From the NCBI RefSeq assembly GCF_002875945.1, contig NZ_MCZK01000157.1, positions 1 to 64,000 of the forward strand: a stretch of DNA of 64,000 nucleotides, given 5' to 3'. The notes beneath the pieces are model-generated. The model saw nothing but the letters and a program-made list of their open reading frames with translations. It had not been told where the DNA came from and searched no databases. The translations under genes and the position numbers were made by a program. The DNA comes from Vibrio lentus. GTDB lineage: Bacteria; Pseudomonadota; Gammaproteobacteria; Enterobacterales; Vibrionaceae. Below are positions 16,640-25,461 of the stretch, one piece after another (position 1 is the first letter of the stretch; the number at the start of each line of letters is the position of its first letter).

Positions 16640-17893
16640 ATGCAGTTCTCTAAGTTTGGTGAAAAGTTTAATCGTTACTCTGGAATCACTCGTTTAATGG
16701 ATGATTTGAATGATGGCCTGCGCACTCCTGGCGCAATCATGCTCGGTGGTGGTAATCCAGCCGCTATCCCAGCCATGCTCGATTACTTTAACCAAGCCAG
16801 TGCCGACATGCTCGCCAGTGGAGAACTCATCGCCGCCCTCGCCAACTACGATGGTCCGCAGGGCAAAGACAGCTTCATTAAGTCATTAGCGGCGATGCTA
16901 AAAGAGACTTATGGCTGGGACATCAGCGAGAAGAACATCAGCCTGACTAATGGTAGTCAGAGCGGCTTCTTTTACCTATTCAACCTGTTAGCGGGTCAAC
17001 AGCCAGACGGTTCACACAAGAAAATCCTACTGCCGATCGCACCGGAATACATCGGCTACGGCGATGCTGGCATTGATGACGATATCTTTATCTCTTACCA
17101 CCCAGAGATCGAGCTGCTTGAAAACAGACAGTTCAAATACCACGTCGATTTTGAACAGCTAAAGGTTGATGACTCGGTTGCCGCTATCTGCGCCTCTCGT
17201 CCAACCAACCCAACGGGTAACGTACTGACCGACGAAGAAGTGCGTAAGCTCGATAAGCTGGCGCGTGAAAACAACATCCCGCTACTGATCGACAATGCCT
17301 ACGGCCTGCCGTTTCCAAACATCATCTTTGAAGATGTAGAACCGTTCTGGAATGAAAATACCATTCTGTGCATGAGCTTATCTAAACTCGGCTTGCCGGG
17401 TGTGCGTTGCGGTATCGTGATTGCGAGCGAAGAGGTCACACAAGCGCTGACTAACATGAATGGCATTATCAGCCTAGCGCCAAGCAGCGTTGGTCCTGCA
17501 ATTGCTAACCACATGATTGAGAACGGCGACCTACTGCGTTTAAGCAGCGAAGTGATTAAGCCTTTCTACAAAGAGAAATCTTTGCGCGCGGTTGAGTTGT
17601 TACAACAAGCTATCGATGACCCACGCTTCCGTATTCACAAACCGGAAGGCGCTATCTTCTTGTGGTTATGGTTTGATGAACTGCCGATCACCACTATGGA
17701 ACTGTACGACCGCCTCAAAGCTCGCGGCGTATTGATTGTTCCGGGTGAATACTTCTTTATCGGTCAAGAAGACGAGTGGGATCATGCTCACCAGTGCTTG
17801 CGCATGAACTACGTACAAGACGATGAAGCGATGCAGAAAGGCATTAAGATTATCGCAGAAGAAGTGAAAAAAGCTTACTCAGAACAGCAATAA
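16640..17893 (+). CDS. avtA: Valine--pyruvate aminotransferase
   Basis: A 417-residue fold-type I PLP aminotransferase. AvtA transfers the amino group between L-valine and pyruvate, making L-alanine, and helps set the alanine and valine pools. The N-terminus MQFSKFGEKFNRYSGITRLM is diagnostic of the family. The PLP lysine is Lys249 in SLSKLGLPG, Asp218 in LLIDNAYG contacts the PLP nitrogen, and SRPTNPTGN is the substrate-pocket segment. The 5' untranslated region holds a GGCAGGC/GCCTGCC hairpin at about 16574-16593 that lacks a T tract; its role is unknown. Confidence 0.95.
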   Translation: MQFSKFGEKFNRYSGITRLMDDLNDGLRTPGAIMLGGGNPAAIPAMLDYFNQASADMLASGELIAALANYDGPQGKDSFIKSLAAMLKETYGWDISEKNISLTNGSQSGFFYLFNLLAGQQPDGSHKKILLPIAPEYIGYGDAGIDDDIFISYHPEIELLENRQFKYHVDFEQLKVDDSVAAICASRPTNPTGNVLTDEEVRKLDKLARENNIPLLIDNAYGLPFPNIIFEDVEPFWNENTILCMSLSKLGLPGVRCGIVIASEEVTQALTNMNGIISLAPSSVGPAIANHMIENGDLLRLSSEVIKPFYKEKSLRAVELLQQAIDDPRFRIHKPEGAIFLWLWFDELPITTMELYDRLKARGVLIVPGEYFFIGQEDEWDHAHQCLRMNYVQDDEAMQKGIKIIAEEVKKAYSEQQ

Positions 17894-17922
17894 GACCTTT
17901 TAGCTTCCTGCAACCCAAATAC

Positions 17923-17962
17923 AAAAAGAGCACCGACCTTCTTCAAGGTACTGGTGCTCTTT
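17923..17962. terminator. Bidirectional terminator between avtA and ibpA
   Basis: Arms GAGCACC (17928-17934) and GGTGCTC (17953-17959) flank an inner pairing region. A residues precede and T residues follow, which suits two convergent genes. Confidence 0.8.
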
Positions 17963-18012
17963 CACTTCTACTTCCCGATACGCTTTAACTCAATTGAGCT
18001 AAGCCAATAGCT

Positions 18013-18447
18013 TTAGCCTTCTAGTAGGCTATTACCATTAATAGCAATCTTACGTGGTTGCATCGCTTCTGGGATTTCACGTTCTAGGTCGATGTGAAGA
18101 AGACCATTTTCCATGCTTGCGCCCACCACTTTTACGTAGTCAGCCAGTTGGAATTTGCGTTCGAAATCGCGCTCTGCAATACCTTGGTATACGAAGGTTT
18201 TTTCGGCTTCTGCTTTACGCTCACCTTTAACAATTAGCATGTTCTCTTTTTGAGTAAGGTCTAATTGATCATCTGCAAAACCAGCGACTGCCATAGTAAT
18301 ACGGTAGTTGTTCTCGTCTTTTTGCTCGATGTTATACGGAGGGTAACCGCCAGAAGTATTTTTCGACGTGTTCGATTCCATCATGTTGAATAGACGATCG
18401 AAGCCGATTGCGTTGCGGTAAAGTGGAGTGAAATCTACAGTTCTCAT
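18013..18447 (-). CDS. ibpA: Small heat-shock protein IbpA/IbpB family
   Basis: A 144-residue Hsp20 holdase that binds aggregating proteins in the cytoplasm and hands them to DnaK/ClpB. The alpha-crystallin domain (about residues 35-125) includes VAGFADDQLDLTQKENMLIVKG, the loop GIAERDFERKFQLADYVKV and the final beta strand GLLHIDLEREIPE. The IbpA/B N-terminus DFTPLYRNAIGFDRLF is present. Only one such gene is here, whereas E. coli has two in tandem. A ROSE-type RNA thermometer masks its ribosome-binding site. A weak CTTAAA-N13-CCATGT sigma32-like match lies about 140 bp upstream, which I treat as unproven. Confidence 0.93.
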   Translation of the reverse strand: MRTVDFTPLYRNAIGFDRLFNMMESNTSKNTSGGYPPYNIEQKDENNYRITMAVAGFADDQLDLTQKENMLIVKGERKAEAEKTFVYQGIAERDFERKFQLADYVKVVGASMENGLLHIDLEREIPEAMQPRKIAINGNSLLEG

Positions 18448-18451
18448 AATG

Positions 18452-18473
18452 CTATCCTTTTAGTAAGCAATAG
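18452..18473 (-). promoter_or_regulatory. ROSE-type RNA thermometer over the ibpA ribosome-binding site
   Basis: In the ibpA leader, CUAUUGCU (18473-18466) pairs with AGGAUAG (18458-18452) across a seven-base loop. One unpaired G sits opposite the AGGA Shine-Dalgarno, which is the hallmark of the ROSE element. The AGGA lies seven bases from the ATG. Heat would melt the helix and allow translation. Confidence 0.8.
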
Positions 18474-18792
18474 TCTTAGCTGTGATTTTTACTGAGATCG
18501 AACCTGTGAGTGATTCAGTAAACAGCTAAGGGATTCAGTTCGCATTCCACGGGTTTCACCTCTATTGGCGACAACGCTGGGACATGGCAATGAATCAATT
18601 TTTAAGTTGTGTGCTGCCAAAGTTATCCTCTATTGAGCGATACTTCGTTAGCGGTAATGAAGGTTCTGTTTCTTCTCTTGTAGAGCAAGACAGTCATCCT
18701 CTTCACAACTAGATATGTGGATTGAGCAAAATAGTTTCAAGGGATTATTTTCAATTATTTTTCCAATCCAATATTTTTCAATCACTTAATAA
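18474..18792. other. ibpA upstream region
   Basis: About 320 bp without a gene. It contains the rest of the ibpA leader and its promoter. Beyond the weak sigma32-like match described under ibpA, I see nothing further that I can support. Confidence 0.4.
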
Positions 18793-18820
18793 CAAAAAAG
18801 ACCGTCATTTCTGACAGTCT
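18793..18820 (-). terminator. Terminator downstream of gyrB
   Basis: On the minus strand AGACTGTCA and TGACGGTCT pair around a GAAA loop, followed by six T residues. It lies about 130 bp past the gyrB stop, beyond the palindromic repeat. Confidence 0.85.
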
Positions 18821-18875
18821 TTTCAATAAGATATTGAGTTTTTTGAGACGAAGCTATTTCGTTTTAGTTCAAGGA

Positions 18876-18912
18876 AGAGGCGCGGAGCATACGAATGTAT
18901 GTGAGCACCTCT
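18876..18912. repeat. ERIC-like imperfect palindrome in the gyrB 3' untranslated region
   Basis: Outer arms AGAGGCGC and GCACCTCT and inner arms CATAC and GTATG make an imperfect hairpin of 37 bp. The core GGAGCATACGAATGTATGTG resembles the centre of ERIC-type intergenic repeats (GGAGCTTAC...GTAAGTG). Assignment to a repeat family needs other copies; none is obvious in this window. Confidence 0.5.
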
Positions 18913-18951
18913 GACACAGAAATTAAGCGAAAGAGCGAAGTATCAAAGATA

Positions 18952-21369
18952 CTAAACGTCTAGGTTAGCTACTTTAAGTGCGTTTTCTTCGATGAAGTTA
19001 CGACGCGGTTCTACTTGGTCGCCCATCAACGTTGTAAACAACAGATCCGCACCAACAGCATCTTCAATCGTTACTTGCATCATACGACGAGTTTCAGGAT
19101 CCATTGTCGTTTCCCAAAGCTGATCAGGGTTCATCTCACCTAGACCTTTGTATCGTTGTAGACTTAGGCCACGACGAGACTCTTTCACTAACCAGTTCAG
19201 AGCTTCAACAAAGCTAGAAACTGCTTGAGTACGCTCACCACGCTTGATGTAAGCACCTTCTTCGATCAAGCCATTAAGAGCTTCAGAAAGGTCTGCTAGC
19301 TTACCAAACTCTTTCGAGTTGATAAGGTCAATGCTGAGTACATGTTCGTGAGTAACACCGTGTGTACGCACTACAATCTTAGGAACGCTCAAACCTAGCT
19401 CTTCGTGTTTTTCAACTTCAAGAGAGTATTGGCTCGCACCCGCTTCTTTGCCGTTTAGCTGCTCTACAAGCTGCTTGCCCCAAGCTTCAACGGCTGCTTC
19501 ATCATGACACTGCTCTGCCGTTAGGCGAGGTACATAAATCAGTTCGTGAACCAATGCGCGTGGGTAACGACGACTCATACGATCAACTAGCTTGATACCT
19601 GCATTGTATTGATGAACAAGCTTCTCTAAGCCTTCACCAGCAAACGCAGGCGCTTCAGGGTTTACGTGCAATTCTGCATTGTCTAAAGCTAAAGATACTT
19701 GATACTGGTTCATCGCATCTTCATCTTTGATGTACTGCTCTTGCTTACCCTTCTTCACTTTGTAAAGTGGTGGCTGAGCAATGTAGATGTAACCACGTTC
19801 AATCAACTCTGGCATTTGACGGTAGAAGAACGTCAGTAGCAGAGTACGGATGTGAGAACCATCGACATCGGCATCGGTCATGATGATGATGTTGTGGTAA
19901 CGCAGTTTATCTGGGTTGTATTCGTCACGACCAATACCACAACCAAGTGCTGTAATTAGCGTTGCAACTTCTTGAGAAGATAGCATTTTATCGAAACGTG
20001 CTTTCTCTACGTTAAGGATTTTACCTTTAAGCGGTAGGATTGCTTGGTTCTTACGGTTACGCCCCTGCTTAGCTGATCCGCCAGCAGAGTCTCCTTCCAC
20101 AATATATAGTTCAGACAGTGCAGGATCTTTTTCCTGACAGTCAGCTAGTTTACCTGGAAGACCCGCTAAATCTAATGCGCCTTTACGACGAGTCATCTCA
20201 CGAGCTTTACGCGCTGCATCACGAGCACGCGCTGCATCGATAATTTTAGAACAAACGATTTTCGCTTCACCTGGGTTCTCAATTAGGAACTCAGATAGCT
20301 TCTCACCCATCGTAGACTCAACGGCAGACTTCACTTCTGAAGAAACCAACTTGTCTTTAGTTTGGCTTGAGAATTTAGGATCTGGCACTTTCACCGAAAC
20401 AATCGCCGTCAAACCTTCACGAGCATCATCACCTGATGTTGAAGTCTTCGCTTTCTTCGAGAAGCCTTCTTTGTCCATGAAGCTGTTCAATGTACGTGTT
20501 AGTGCAGCACGGAAGCCCGCTAAGTGGGCACCGCCATCGCGTTGAGGGATGTTGTTGGTGAAACAGTAGATGTTTTCTTGGTAACCATCGTTCCACTGCA
20601 TCGCAACTTCAACGGTAATGCCATCATCACGCTCTGAATCAAAGTGGAAAATCTTCTGGATGATTGGTGTTTTGTTGGTGTTAAGGTGCTCAACAAACGC
20701 TTGGATACCGCCTTCGTATTCGAAGTGATCCATTTTGTCTTCTTCGCGTTCATCAATTAACTTAATTGATACACCTGAGTTCAAGAATGATAGCTCGCGT
20801 AGACGCTTAGCTAAAATATCGTAATGGAACTCGATGTTAGTGAAGGTTTCTTCACTCGGCCAGAAACGAATCTCTGTACCTGTTTTGTCCGTGTCACCCA
20901 CAACCGCTAGTGGCGCTTGAGGCTCACCGTGGCTGTATGTTTGAGTGTGGATTTTGCCACCGCGGTGGATAGTAAGAGTAACTTGCTTAGAAAGTGCGTT
21001 AACTACTGAAACACCAACACCGTGCAAACCACCAGAAACTTTGTACGAGTTATCATCGAACTTACCACCAGCGTGAAGAACCGTCATGATTACTTCTGCT
21101 GCTGATACTTTTTCTTCTGGGTGCAATTCAGTTGGAATACCACGGCCGTCATCGCTTACTGACACAGAACTATCTTCATGGATAGTTACGATGATGTCAT
21201 TACAGTGACCAGCGAGTGCTTCATCAATAGAGTTATCTACCACCTCAAAAACCATGTGGTGCAGACCGGTACCATCATCCGTGTCGCCAATGTACATTCC
21301 AGGACGCTTACGTACCGCATCCAGACCCTTCAGTACTTTAATACTCGATGAATCGTAATTATCTGACAT
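18952..21369 (-). CDS. gyrB: DNA gyrase subunit B
   Basis: The 805-residue ATPase subunit of gyrase, which with GyrA introduces negative supercoils. The GHKL ATPase domain (residues 1-220) has EVVDNSIDEA, DDGRGIPTE and GGLHGVGVSVVNALS. The Toprim domain has EGDSAGGSAKQGRNR and TDADVDGSHI. The gamma-proteobacterial insertion between Toprim and the C-terminus is present, and QRYKGLGEMNP lies near the end. Length is that of the 804-residue E. coli protein. It is the last gene of the dnaA-dnaN-recF-gyrB group, with recF 17 bp upstream. Confidence 0.98.
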   Translation of the reverse strand: MSDNYDSSSIKVLKGLDAVRKRPGMYIGDTDDGTGLHHMVFEVVDNSIDEALAGHCNDIIVTIHEDSSVSVSDDGRGIPTELHPEEKVSAAEVIMTVLHAGGKFDDNSYKVSGGLHGVGVSVVNALSKQVTLTIHRGGKIHTQTYSHGEPQAPLAVVGDTDKTGTEIRFWPSEETFTNIEFHYDILAKRLRELSFLNSGVSIKLIDEREEDKMDHFEYEGGIQAFVEHLNTNKTPIIQKIFHFDSERDDGITVEVAMQWNDGYQENIYCFTNNIPQRDGGAHLAGFRAALTRTLNSFMDKEGFSKKAKTSTSGDDAREGLTAIVSVKVPDPKFSSQTKDKLVSSEVKSAVESTMGEKLSEFLIENPGEAKIVCSKIIDAARARDAARKAREMTRRKGALDLAGLPGKLADCQEKDPALSELYIVEGDSAGGSAKQGRNRKNQAILPLKGKILNVEKARFDKMLSSQEVATLITALGCGIGRDEYNPDKLRYHNIIIMTDADVDGSHIRTLLLTFFYRQMPELIERGYIYIAQPPLYKVKKGKQEQYIKDEDAMNQYQVSLALDNAELHVNPEAPAFAGEGLEKLVHQYNAGIKLVDRMSRRYPRALVHELIYVPRLTAEQCHDEAAVEAWGKQLVEQLNGKEAGASQYSLEVEKHEELGLSVPKIVVRTHGVTHEHVLSIDLINSKEFGKLADLSEALNGLIEEGAYIKRGERTQAVSSFVEALNWLVKESRRGLSLQRYKGLGEMNPDQLWETTMDPETRRMMQVTIEDAVGADLLFTTLMGDQVEPRRNFIEENALKVANLDV

Positions 21370-21386
21370 AGTTACTCTCTGACTAA

Positions 21387-22466
21387 TTATCCTTGCTCTA
21401 TTTTGCCATGTTCCACATGAAACATCCTGCTATTTTCGTCATGCATATCTGCAATCTGATCAGCGGTAATAGAGCTTACAAAAACTTGAGCCTCGGTCGC
21501 CTTTAAACACTCAGCAAGACGTGCTCGGCGTTGGCTATCTAATTCGGAAGCGAAGTCATCTATCAAATAGATGCACTGCTTACCTGTCATTTGAGTGAGG
21601 TGTTGCCCTTGTGCTACTCGTAGCGCGCACACCATCAACTTCAACTGACCTCGTGACAAGACATCTTCCACTGGAGTGCCGTTCACTTTTATCTTTAGAT
21701 CCGCTTTGTTTGGCCCACTAAAGGTGTAACCAAGCTGCTGATCCCTTTCAAAATTCTTTTCTAAAATCTCGGCGTACGGTGTGTCTTTATCCCAGCCACG
21801 ATAATAGTTAATCTTTATCTCAAACTCAGGTAAGAAGGTCGCGCAGATTTCTTCAGCGACTTCTTTAAGCTGCTCAACGTAAGTGGCACGCCACTGGCTG
21901 ATACTTTCCGCTAAACGGGCCAATTCTTGATCCCAATAGCTCAGCTCTCGGTAGTTCGTCGCCGTTTTCAATAAGGCATTACGCTGTTTATTGAGGCGCT
22001 TTACCCTGCCCCAAGCATCATAAAAGCCCGACTCACTGTGGAAGACTCCCCAATCAATGAATGCACGACGATGCTTAGGTCCATCGGTTAGTAAATCAAA
22101 CCCTTCAGGGTGAATCAACTGCAAAGGTAAGACTTGAGCTAACTGAGCCAATTTTTGCCCAGTTTGGCCGCTTATTTTAACCTCTGTGGTGCCATCACGC
22201 TGCTTATTAATGCCAATTGGCAGCTCAAATTGATCCGAGGTCATAAAACGGCCATGCACAAACAGTTCACTGCACTCATTTTGAATGATACGACCGGTTA
22301 AGGAGCTTTTGAACGAGCGACCATGTCCGAGCAGATACACCGCTTCAAGGACACTGGTTTTGCCGCTTCCGTTAGCCCCTATAAGAAAGTTAAAGCCTGA
22401 TGACGGTTGAATGTCACAGGCTTCAATATTTCTAAACTGCTTTACGATTAAGCGCGATAAAGGCAT
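21387..22466 (-). CDS. recF: DNA replication and repair protein RecF
   Basis: A 359-residue SMC-like ATPase that with RecOR loads RecA at single-strand gaps. The Walker A motif GANGSGKTSVLEA is at about residues 30-42. The ABC signature VLSRGQLK lies near 270, and Walker B with IYLIDDFASELD near 302. The C-terminus ends with SRMFHVEHGK, a tail common in RecF proteins. Its coding sequence contains a parS-like 16-mer. It lies 82 bp downstream of dnaN and 17 bp upstream of gyrB, in the conserved origin-proximal order. Confidence 0.97.
   Translation of the reverse strand: MPLSRLIVKQFRNIEACDIQPSSGFNFLIGANGSGKTSVLEAVYLLGHGRSFKSSLTGRIIQNECSELFVHGRFMTSDQFELPIGINKQRDGTTEVKISGQTGQKLAQLAQVLPLQLIHPEGFDLLTDGPKHRRAFIDWGVFHSESGFYDAWGRVKRLNKQRNALLKTATNYRELSYWDQELARLAESISQWRATYVEQLKEVAEEICATFLPEFEIKINYYRGWDKDTPYAEILEKNFERDQQLGYTFSGPNKADLKIKVNGTPVEDVLSRGQLKLMVCALRVAQGQHLTQMTGKQCIYLIDDFASELDSQRRARLAECLKATEAQVFVSSITADQIADMHDENSRMFHVEHGKIEQG
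21409..21424. other. parS-like site inside the 3' end of recF
   Basis: TGTTCCACATGAAACA matches 14 of 16 positions of the ParB target TGTTTCACGTGAAACA and differs at one central base from the hybrid TGTTCCACGTGAAACA. It lies 11 kb from oriC, and parAB is on the other side of the origin. It also encodes the conserved FHVEH tail of RecF, so coincidence is possible. Confidence 0.45.
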
Positions 22467-22548
22467 AACGTCTTCATATTAATCTTCAATCACGGCTCGA
22501 TAGACAAACGTTGTTGATAAGCAAACATAATGTATAAACAAACACGGC

Positions 22549-23649
22549 TTACAAACGAATCGGCATAACAACGTACATCGCGCTGTCATCTTGTGCATTT
22601 TCAATCAACGCACTCGCATTCGCGTCTGACATTGAGATTCGAACCTGTTCACAACGTAGCGTATTCAATACATCCAATACGTAGCTTACGTTGAAGCCAA
22701 TCTCTAGTGCGTCACCATCAAAGGTTACGTCTAGCACTTCTTCGGCTTCTTCTTGCTCTGGGTTGTTCGCGGTAATGCGCATCTCGCTATCTACAAGATT
22801 AACGCGAACACCACGGAATTTTTCATTCGACAGAATCGCAGCACGAGAAAACGCTGAACGTAACTCATCACAGCCGGCTTCTAATGTCTTGGTGGTATTT
22901 TGCGGCATTACGCGGCGATAATCCGGGAAACGACCATCAACGAGCTTAGAAGTGAAGACATAGTTGTTCACTTCAGCACGCACGTTAGAGTTACCAATCT
23001 GCAGTGTTACTGGCTGTTCTGGAGCATCCAGTAGCTTCACTAGCTCTTGAACACCTTTACGAGGAACAATGATCTGCTTTTGAGCAAAATCCGCACCCAG
23101 TTGAGCTTGTGATACCGCCATACGGTGACCATCGGTCGCCACGCTACGTAGGATTGAGCCTTCAATCTCAAACAACATACCGTTGAGGTAGTAACGAACG
23201 TCTTGGTTCGCCATTGAGAATTGTGTTTTCTCGATCAGACCGCGCAATTCAGCTTGTGTCACTGACACTTCAACTTCGCTGCTCCAGTCTTCAATATTTG
23301 GAAAATCTGCCGCAGGTAGTGTTGCCAATGAGAAGCGGCTACGACCCGAACGAACCTGAACACGGTCACCATCCAATACCACAGTGATCACTGAACTGTC
23401 TGGCAAGCCACGACAGATATCTAGGAACTTACGTGAAGGTACGGTGATGCTGCCCGCTTCGAAATCACCTTCAAGCGTTACACGGCTGATCAGTTCAACT
23501 TCTAGATCCGTCGCTGTCATCGACAACACGTTATCTTCTACTTTAATCAGTAGGTTTCCTAGAATTGGAAGCGTTGGCCTGCCACCGAGCGCGCCAGATA
23601 CTTGTTGCAATGGCTTTATCAGGTGACTACGTTCAATGGTAAATTTCAT
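22549..23649 (-). CDS. dnaN: DNA polymerase III beta sliding clamp
   Basis: The 366-residue sliding clamp, with the same length as E. coli DnaN. Two protomers form a ring that tethers polymerase III and other partners to DNA. Three topologically similar domains are expected. The N-terminus MKFTIERSHLIKPLQQVSGAL and the C-terminal MPIRL, which forms part of the hydrophobic binding pocket, are conserved. It lies 81 bp downstream of dnaA and precedes recF. Confidence 0.98.
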   Translation of the reverse strand: MKFTIERSHLIKPLQQVSGALGGRPTLPILGNLLIKVEDNVLSMTATDLEVELISRVTLEGDFEAGSITVPSRKFLDICRGLPDSSVITVVLDGDRVQVRSGRSRFSLATLPAADFPNIEDWSSEVEVSVTQAELRGLIEKTQFSMANQDVRYYLNGMLFEIEGSILRSVATDGHRMAVSQAQLGADFAQKQIIVPRKGVQELVKLLDAPEQPVTLQIGNSNVRAEVNNYVFTSKLVDGRFPDYRRVMPQNTTKTLEAGCDELRSAFSRAAILSNEKFRGVRVNLVDSEMRITANNPEQEEAEEVLDVTFDGDALEIGFNVSYVLDVLNTLRCEQVRISMSDANASALIENAQDDSAMYVVMPIRL

Positions 23650-23730
23650 ATCTTGCTCTTACGGTCTAAATGGCACTGCGTAATAGTACGTGGCCAAGAT
23701 TCTGCTTATTAAGGTTAAGAATACTGTGTA

Positions 23731-25152
23731 TTAAGAAGAAAGGGTACGAATCAAGTTCGAATAATCTTCTTTAATGTCGTGGCTCTCTTCACGCAGCTGA
23801 GCAATCTTACGACAAGCGTGCAGCACGGTCGTGTGGTCACGGCCACCGAATGCATCACCAATCTCAGGCAAGCTGTGGTTAGTCAGCTCTTTAGCCAGTG
23901 CCATCGCCAATTGGCGTGGACGAGCAACAGAACGAGAACGACGTTTAGATAATAGATCAGCAACTTTGATTTTGTAGTATTCAGCGACTGTCTTTTGAAT
24001 GTTATCAATGGTGACCAGTTTTTCTTGCAGGGCAAGTAAGTCACGCAGTGCTTCACGCACGAAATCGATCGTGATCGGACGGCCAGTGAAGTTTGCATTC
24101 GCAATAACACGGTTCAATGCGCCTTCTAGCTCGCGAACGTTAGAGCGTAAACGCTTAGCAATAAAGAATGCCACTTCATCCGCTAGGTGAATTTGGTGGT
24201 CTTCTGCTTTCTTCATTAAGATCGCAACACGAGTCTCAAGCTCTGGTGGCTCAATCGCAACCGTCAAACCCCAACCGAAGCGGGATTTTAGACGATCCTC
24301 TACGCCGTTGATCTCTTTTGGATAACGGTCAGACGTTAGGATGATCTGTTGGTTGCCTTCAAGCAGCGCGTTAAAGGTATGGAAGAACTCTTCTTGAGAA
24401 CGCTCTTTATTCGCGAAGAATTGAATATCATCGATAAGCAGCGCGTCAACACTACGGTAGTAGCGCTTAAATTCTTCAATCGCGTTATTTTGTAGCGCTT
24501 TCACCATGTCTTGAACAAAACGCTCAGAATGCATGTAAACCACTTTAGCATTCGGTTTGTTGTCAACAATGGCATTACCCACCGCATGCAACAAGTGCGT
24601 TTTACCTAAACCGGTACCACCGTATAAAAACAACGGATTATAGGCTGTTCCTGGATTATCAGAAACCTGACGTGCCGCCGCCAAACCCAATTGGTTTGAT
24701 TTACCCTCTACAAAGTTATTGAACTTATGTTTTGGGTTTACGTTTGAACGGTGGTTAAGGTCAACCGCTACAGGCTCTTCATCACGCCATATATTGTGAA
24801 CAGGCTTACGAGCTTGTAACTGAGCAGGTGCTGACGATTCAGCGGCCACATCGGCTGCTGTACGTGTACGAGCTGGGGCGACAGTCTCAGATTTTGGAGC
24901 AGTCACTCGTTTGCTTCCGATCTCAAAATGAAGATGCGGAATATCATTACCACAATATTCTTGTAGCAAACGGTTGATGCTATTTAAGTACTTATCGCGC
25001 ACCCAATCGAGTACAAATCGGTTTGGTGCAAATAGAGTTAGAGTATTACCATTGAGCTCCGCTTGTAACGGACGTACCCACATACTGAATTCTGTAGCTG
25101 GTAACTCTTCTTGAAGCTGTTGCAAGCATTGCAACCAAAGCGAAGATGACAC
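23731..25152 (-). CDS. dnaA: Chromosomal replication initiator DnaA
   Basis: A 473-residue AAA+ initiator. Domain I (residues 1-85) starts SSSLWLQCLQQLQEELPATEFSMW. Domain II is a variable linker. The AAA+ domain has Walker A GGTGLGKTHLLHA and Walker B ALLIDDIQFF. The DNA-binding domain IV carries the DnaA signature FGGRDHTTVLHACRKI near residue 435. It starts with GTG, as does E. coli dnaA, with a GGGG stretch upstream. Its own upstream region contains a DnaA box and many GATC sites, consistent with autoregulation and SeqA sequestration. Confidence 0.98.
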   Translation of the reverse strand: MSSSLWLQCLQQLQEELPATEFSMWVRPLQAELNGNTLTLFAPNRFVLDWVRDKYLNSINRLLQEYCGNDIPHLHFEIGSKRVTAPKSETVAPARTRTAADVAAESSAPAQLQARKPVHNIWRDEEPVAVDLNHRSNVNPKHKFNNFVEGKSNQLGLAAARQVSDNPGTAYNPLFLYGGTGLGKTHLLHAVGNAIVDNKPNAKVVYMHSERFVQDMVKALQNNAIEEFKRYYRSVDALLIDDIQFFANKERSQEEFFHTFNALLEGNQQIILTSDRYPKEINGVEDRLKSRFGWGLTVAIEPPELETRVAILMKKAEDHQIHLADEVAFFIAKRLRSNVRELEGALNRVIANANFTGRPITIDFVREALRDLLALQEKLVTIDNIQKTVAEYYKIKVADLLSKRRSRSVARPRQLAMALAKELTNHSLPEIGDAFGGRDHTTVLHACRKIAQLREESHDIKEDYSNLIRTLSS

Positions 25153-25199
25153 GGTGCCCCACTCTATTTAAGTTATATGAAATGACCGCTAATTTTACC

Positions 25200-25380
25200 T
25201 GTTGATAAGTCAGATCACCAGCAATTGATCACAGATCAAGTGAATAAGATCCAAGTTATTCACAATAAATAGGGCAAATTTGGCTGGATCCACACATCTT
25301 GCCCCTACTTTACTCACACAACGATCCACTTATGCCCGGATCCTTGCTAGTTATCCCCAAATCGAGAATGCGATCTGGTT
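25200..25380. promoter_or_regulatory. dnaA upstream control region: DnaA box and GATC cluster
   Basis: A consensus box TTATTCACA is at 25256-25264 and a one-mismatch box TTATCCCCA at 25351-25359. Eight GATC sites start at 25213, 25227, 25234, 25248, 25287, 25323, 25339 and 25372, far more than chance in 160 bp. Together they suggest DnaA autoregulation and Dam/SeqA cell-cycle control of dnaA, both known in E. coli. The region also separates dnaA from the divergent ABC transporter. Confidence 0.65.
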
Positions 25381-25461
25381 ATGGTTAATAACATCTGGTT
25401 ATTTATTCTATTGAGCATTTTCCCAGTAACATCCAACCCTATAAATATAAGGAGTTACCAA

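Noticed and set aside
18590..18630. Sigma32-type promoter for ibpA
   Set aside because: The CTTAAA and CCATGT match is weak and far from the start; heat control is better supported by the RNA thermometer. Left as a remark only.
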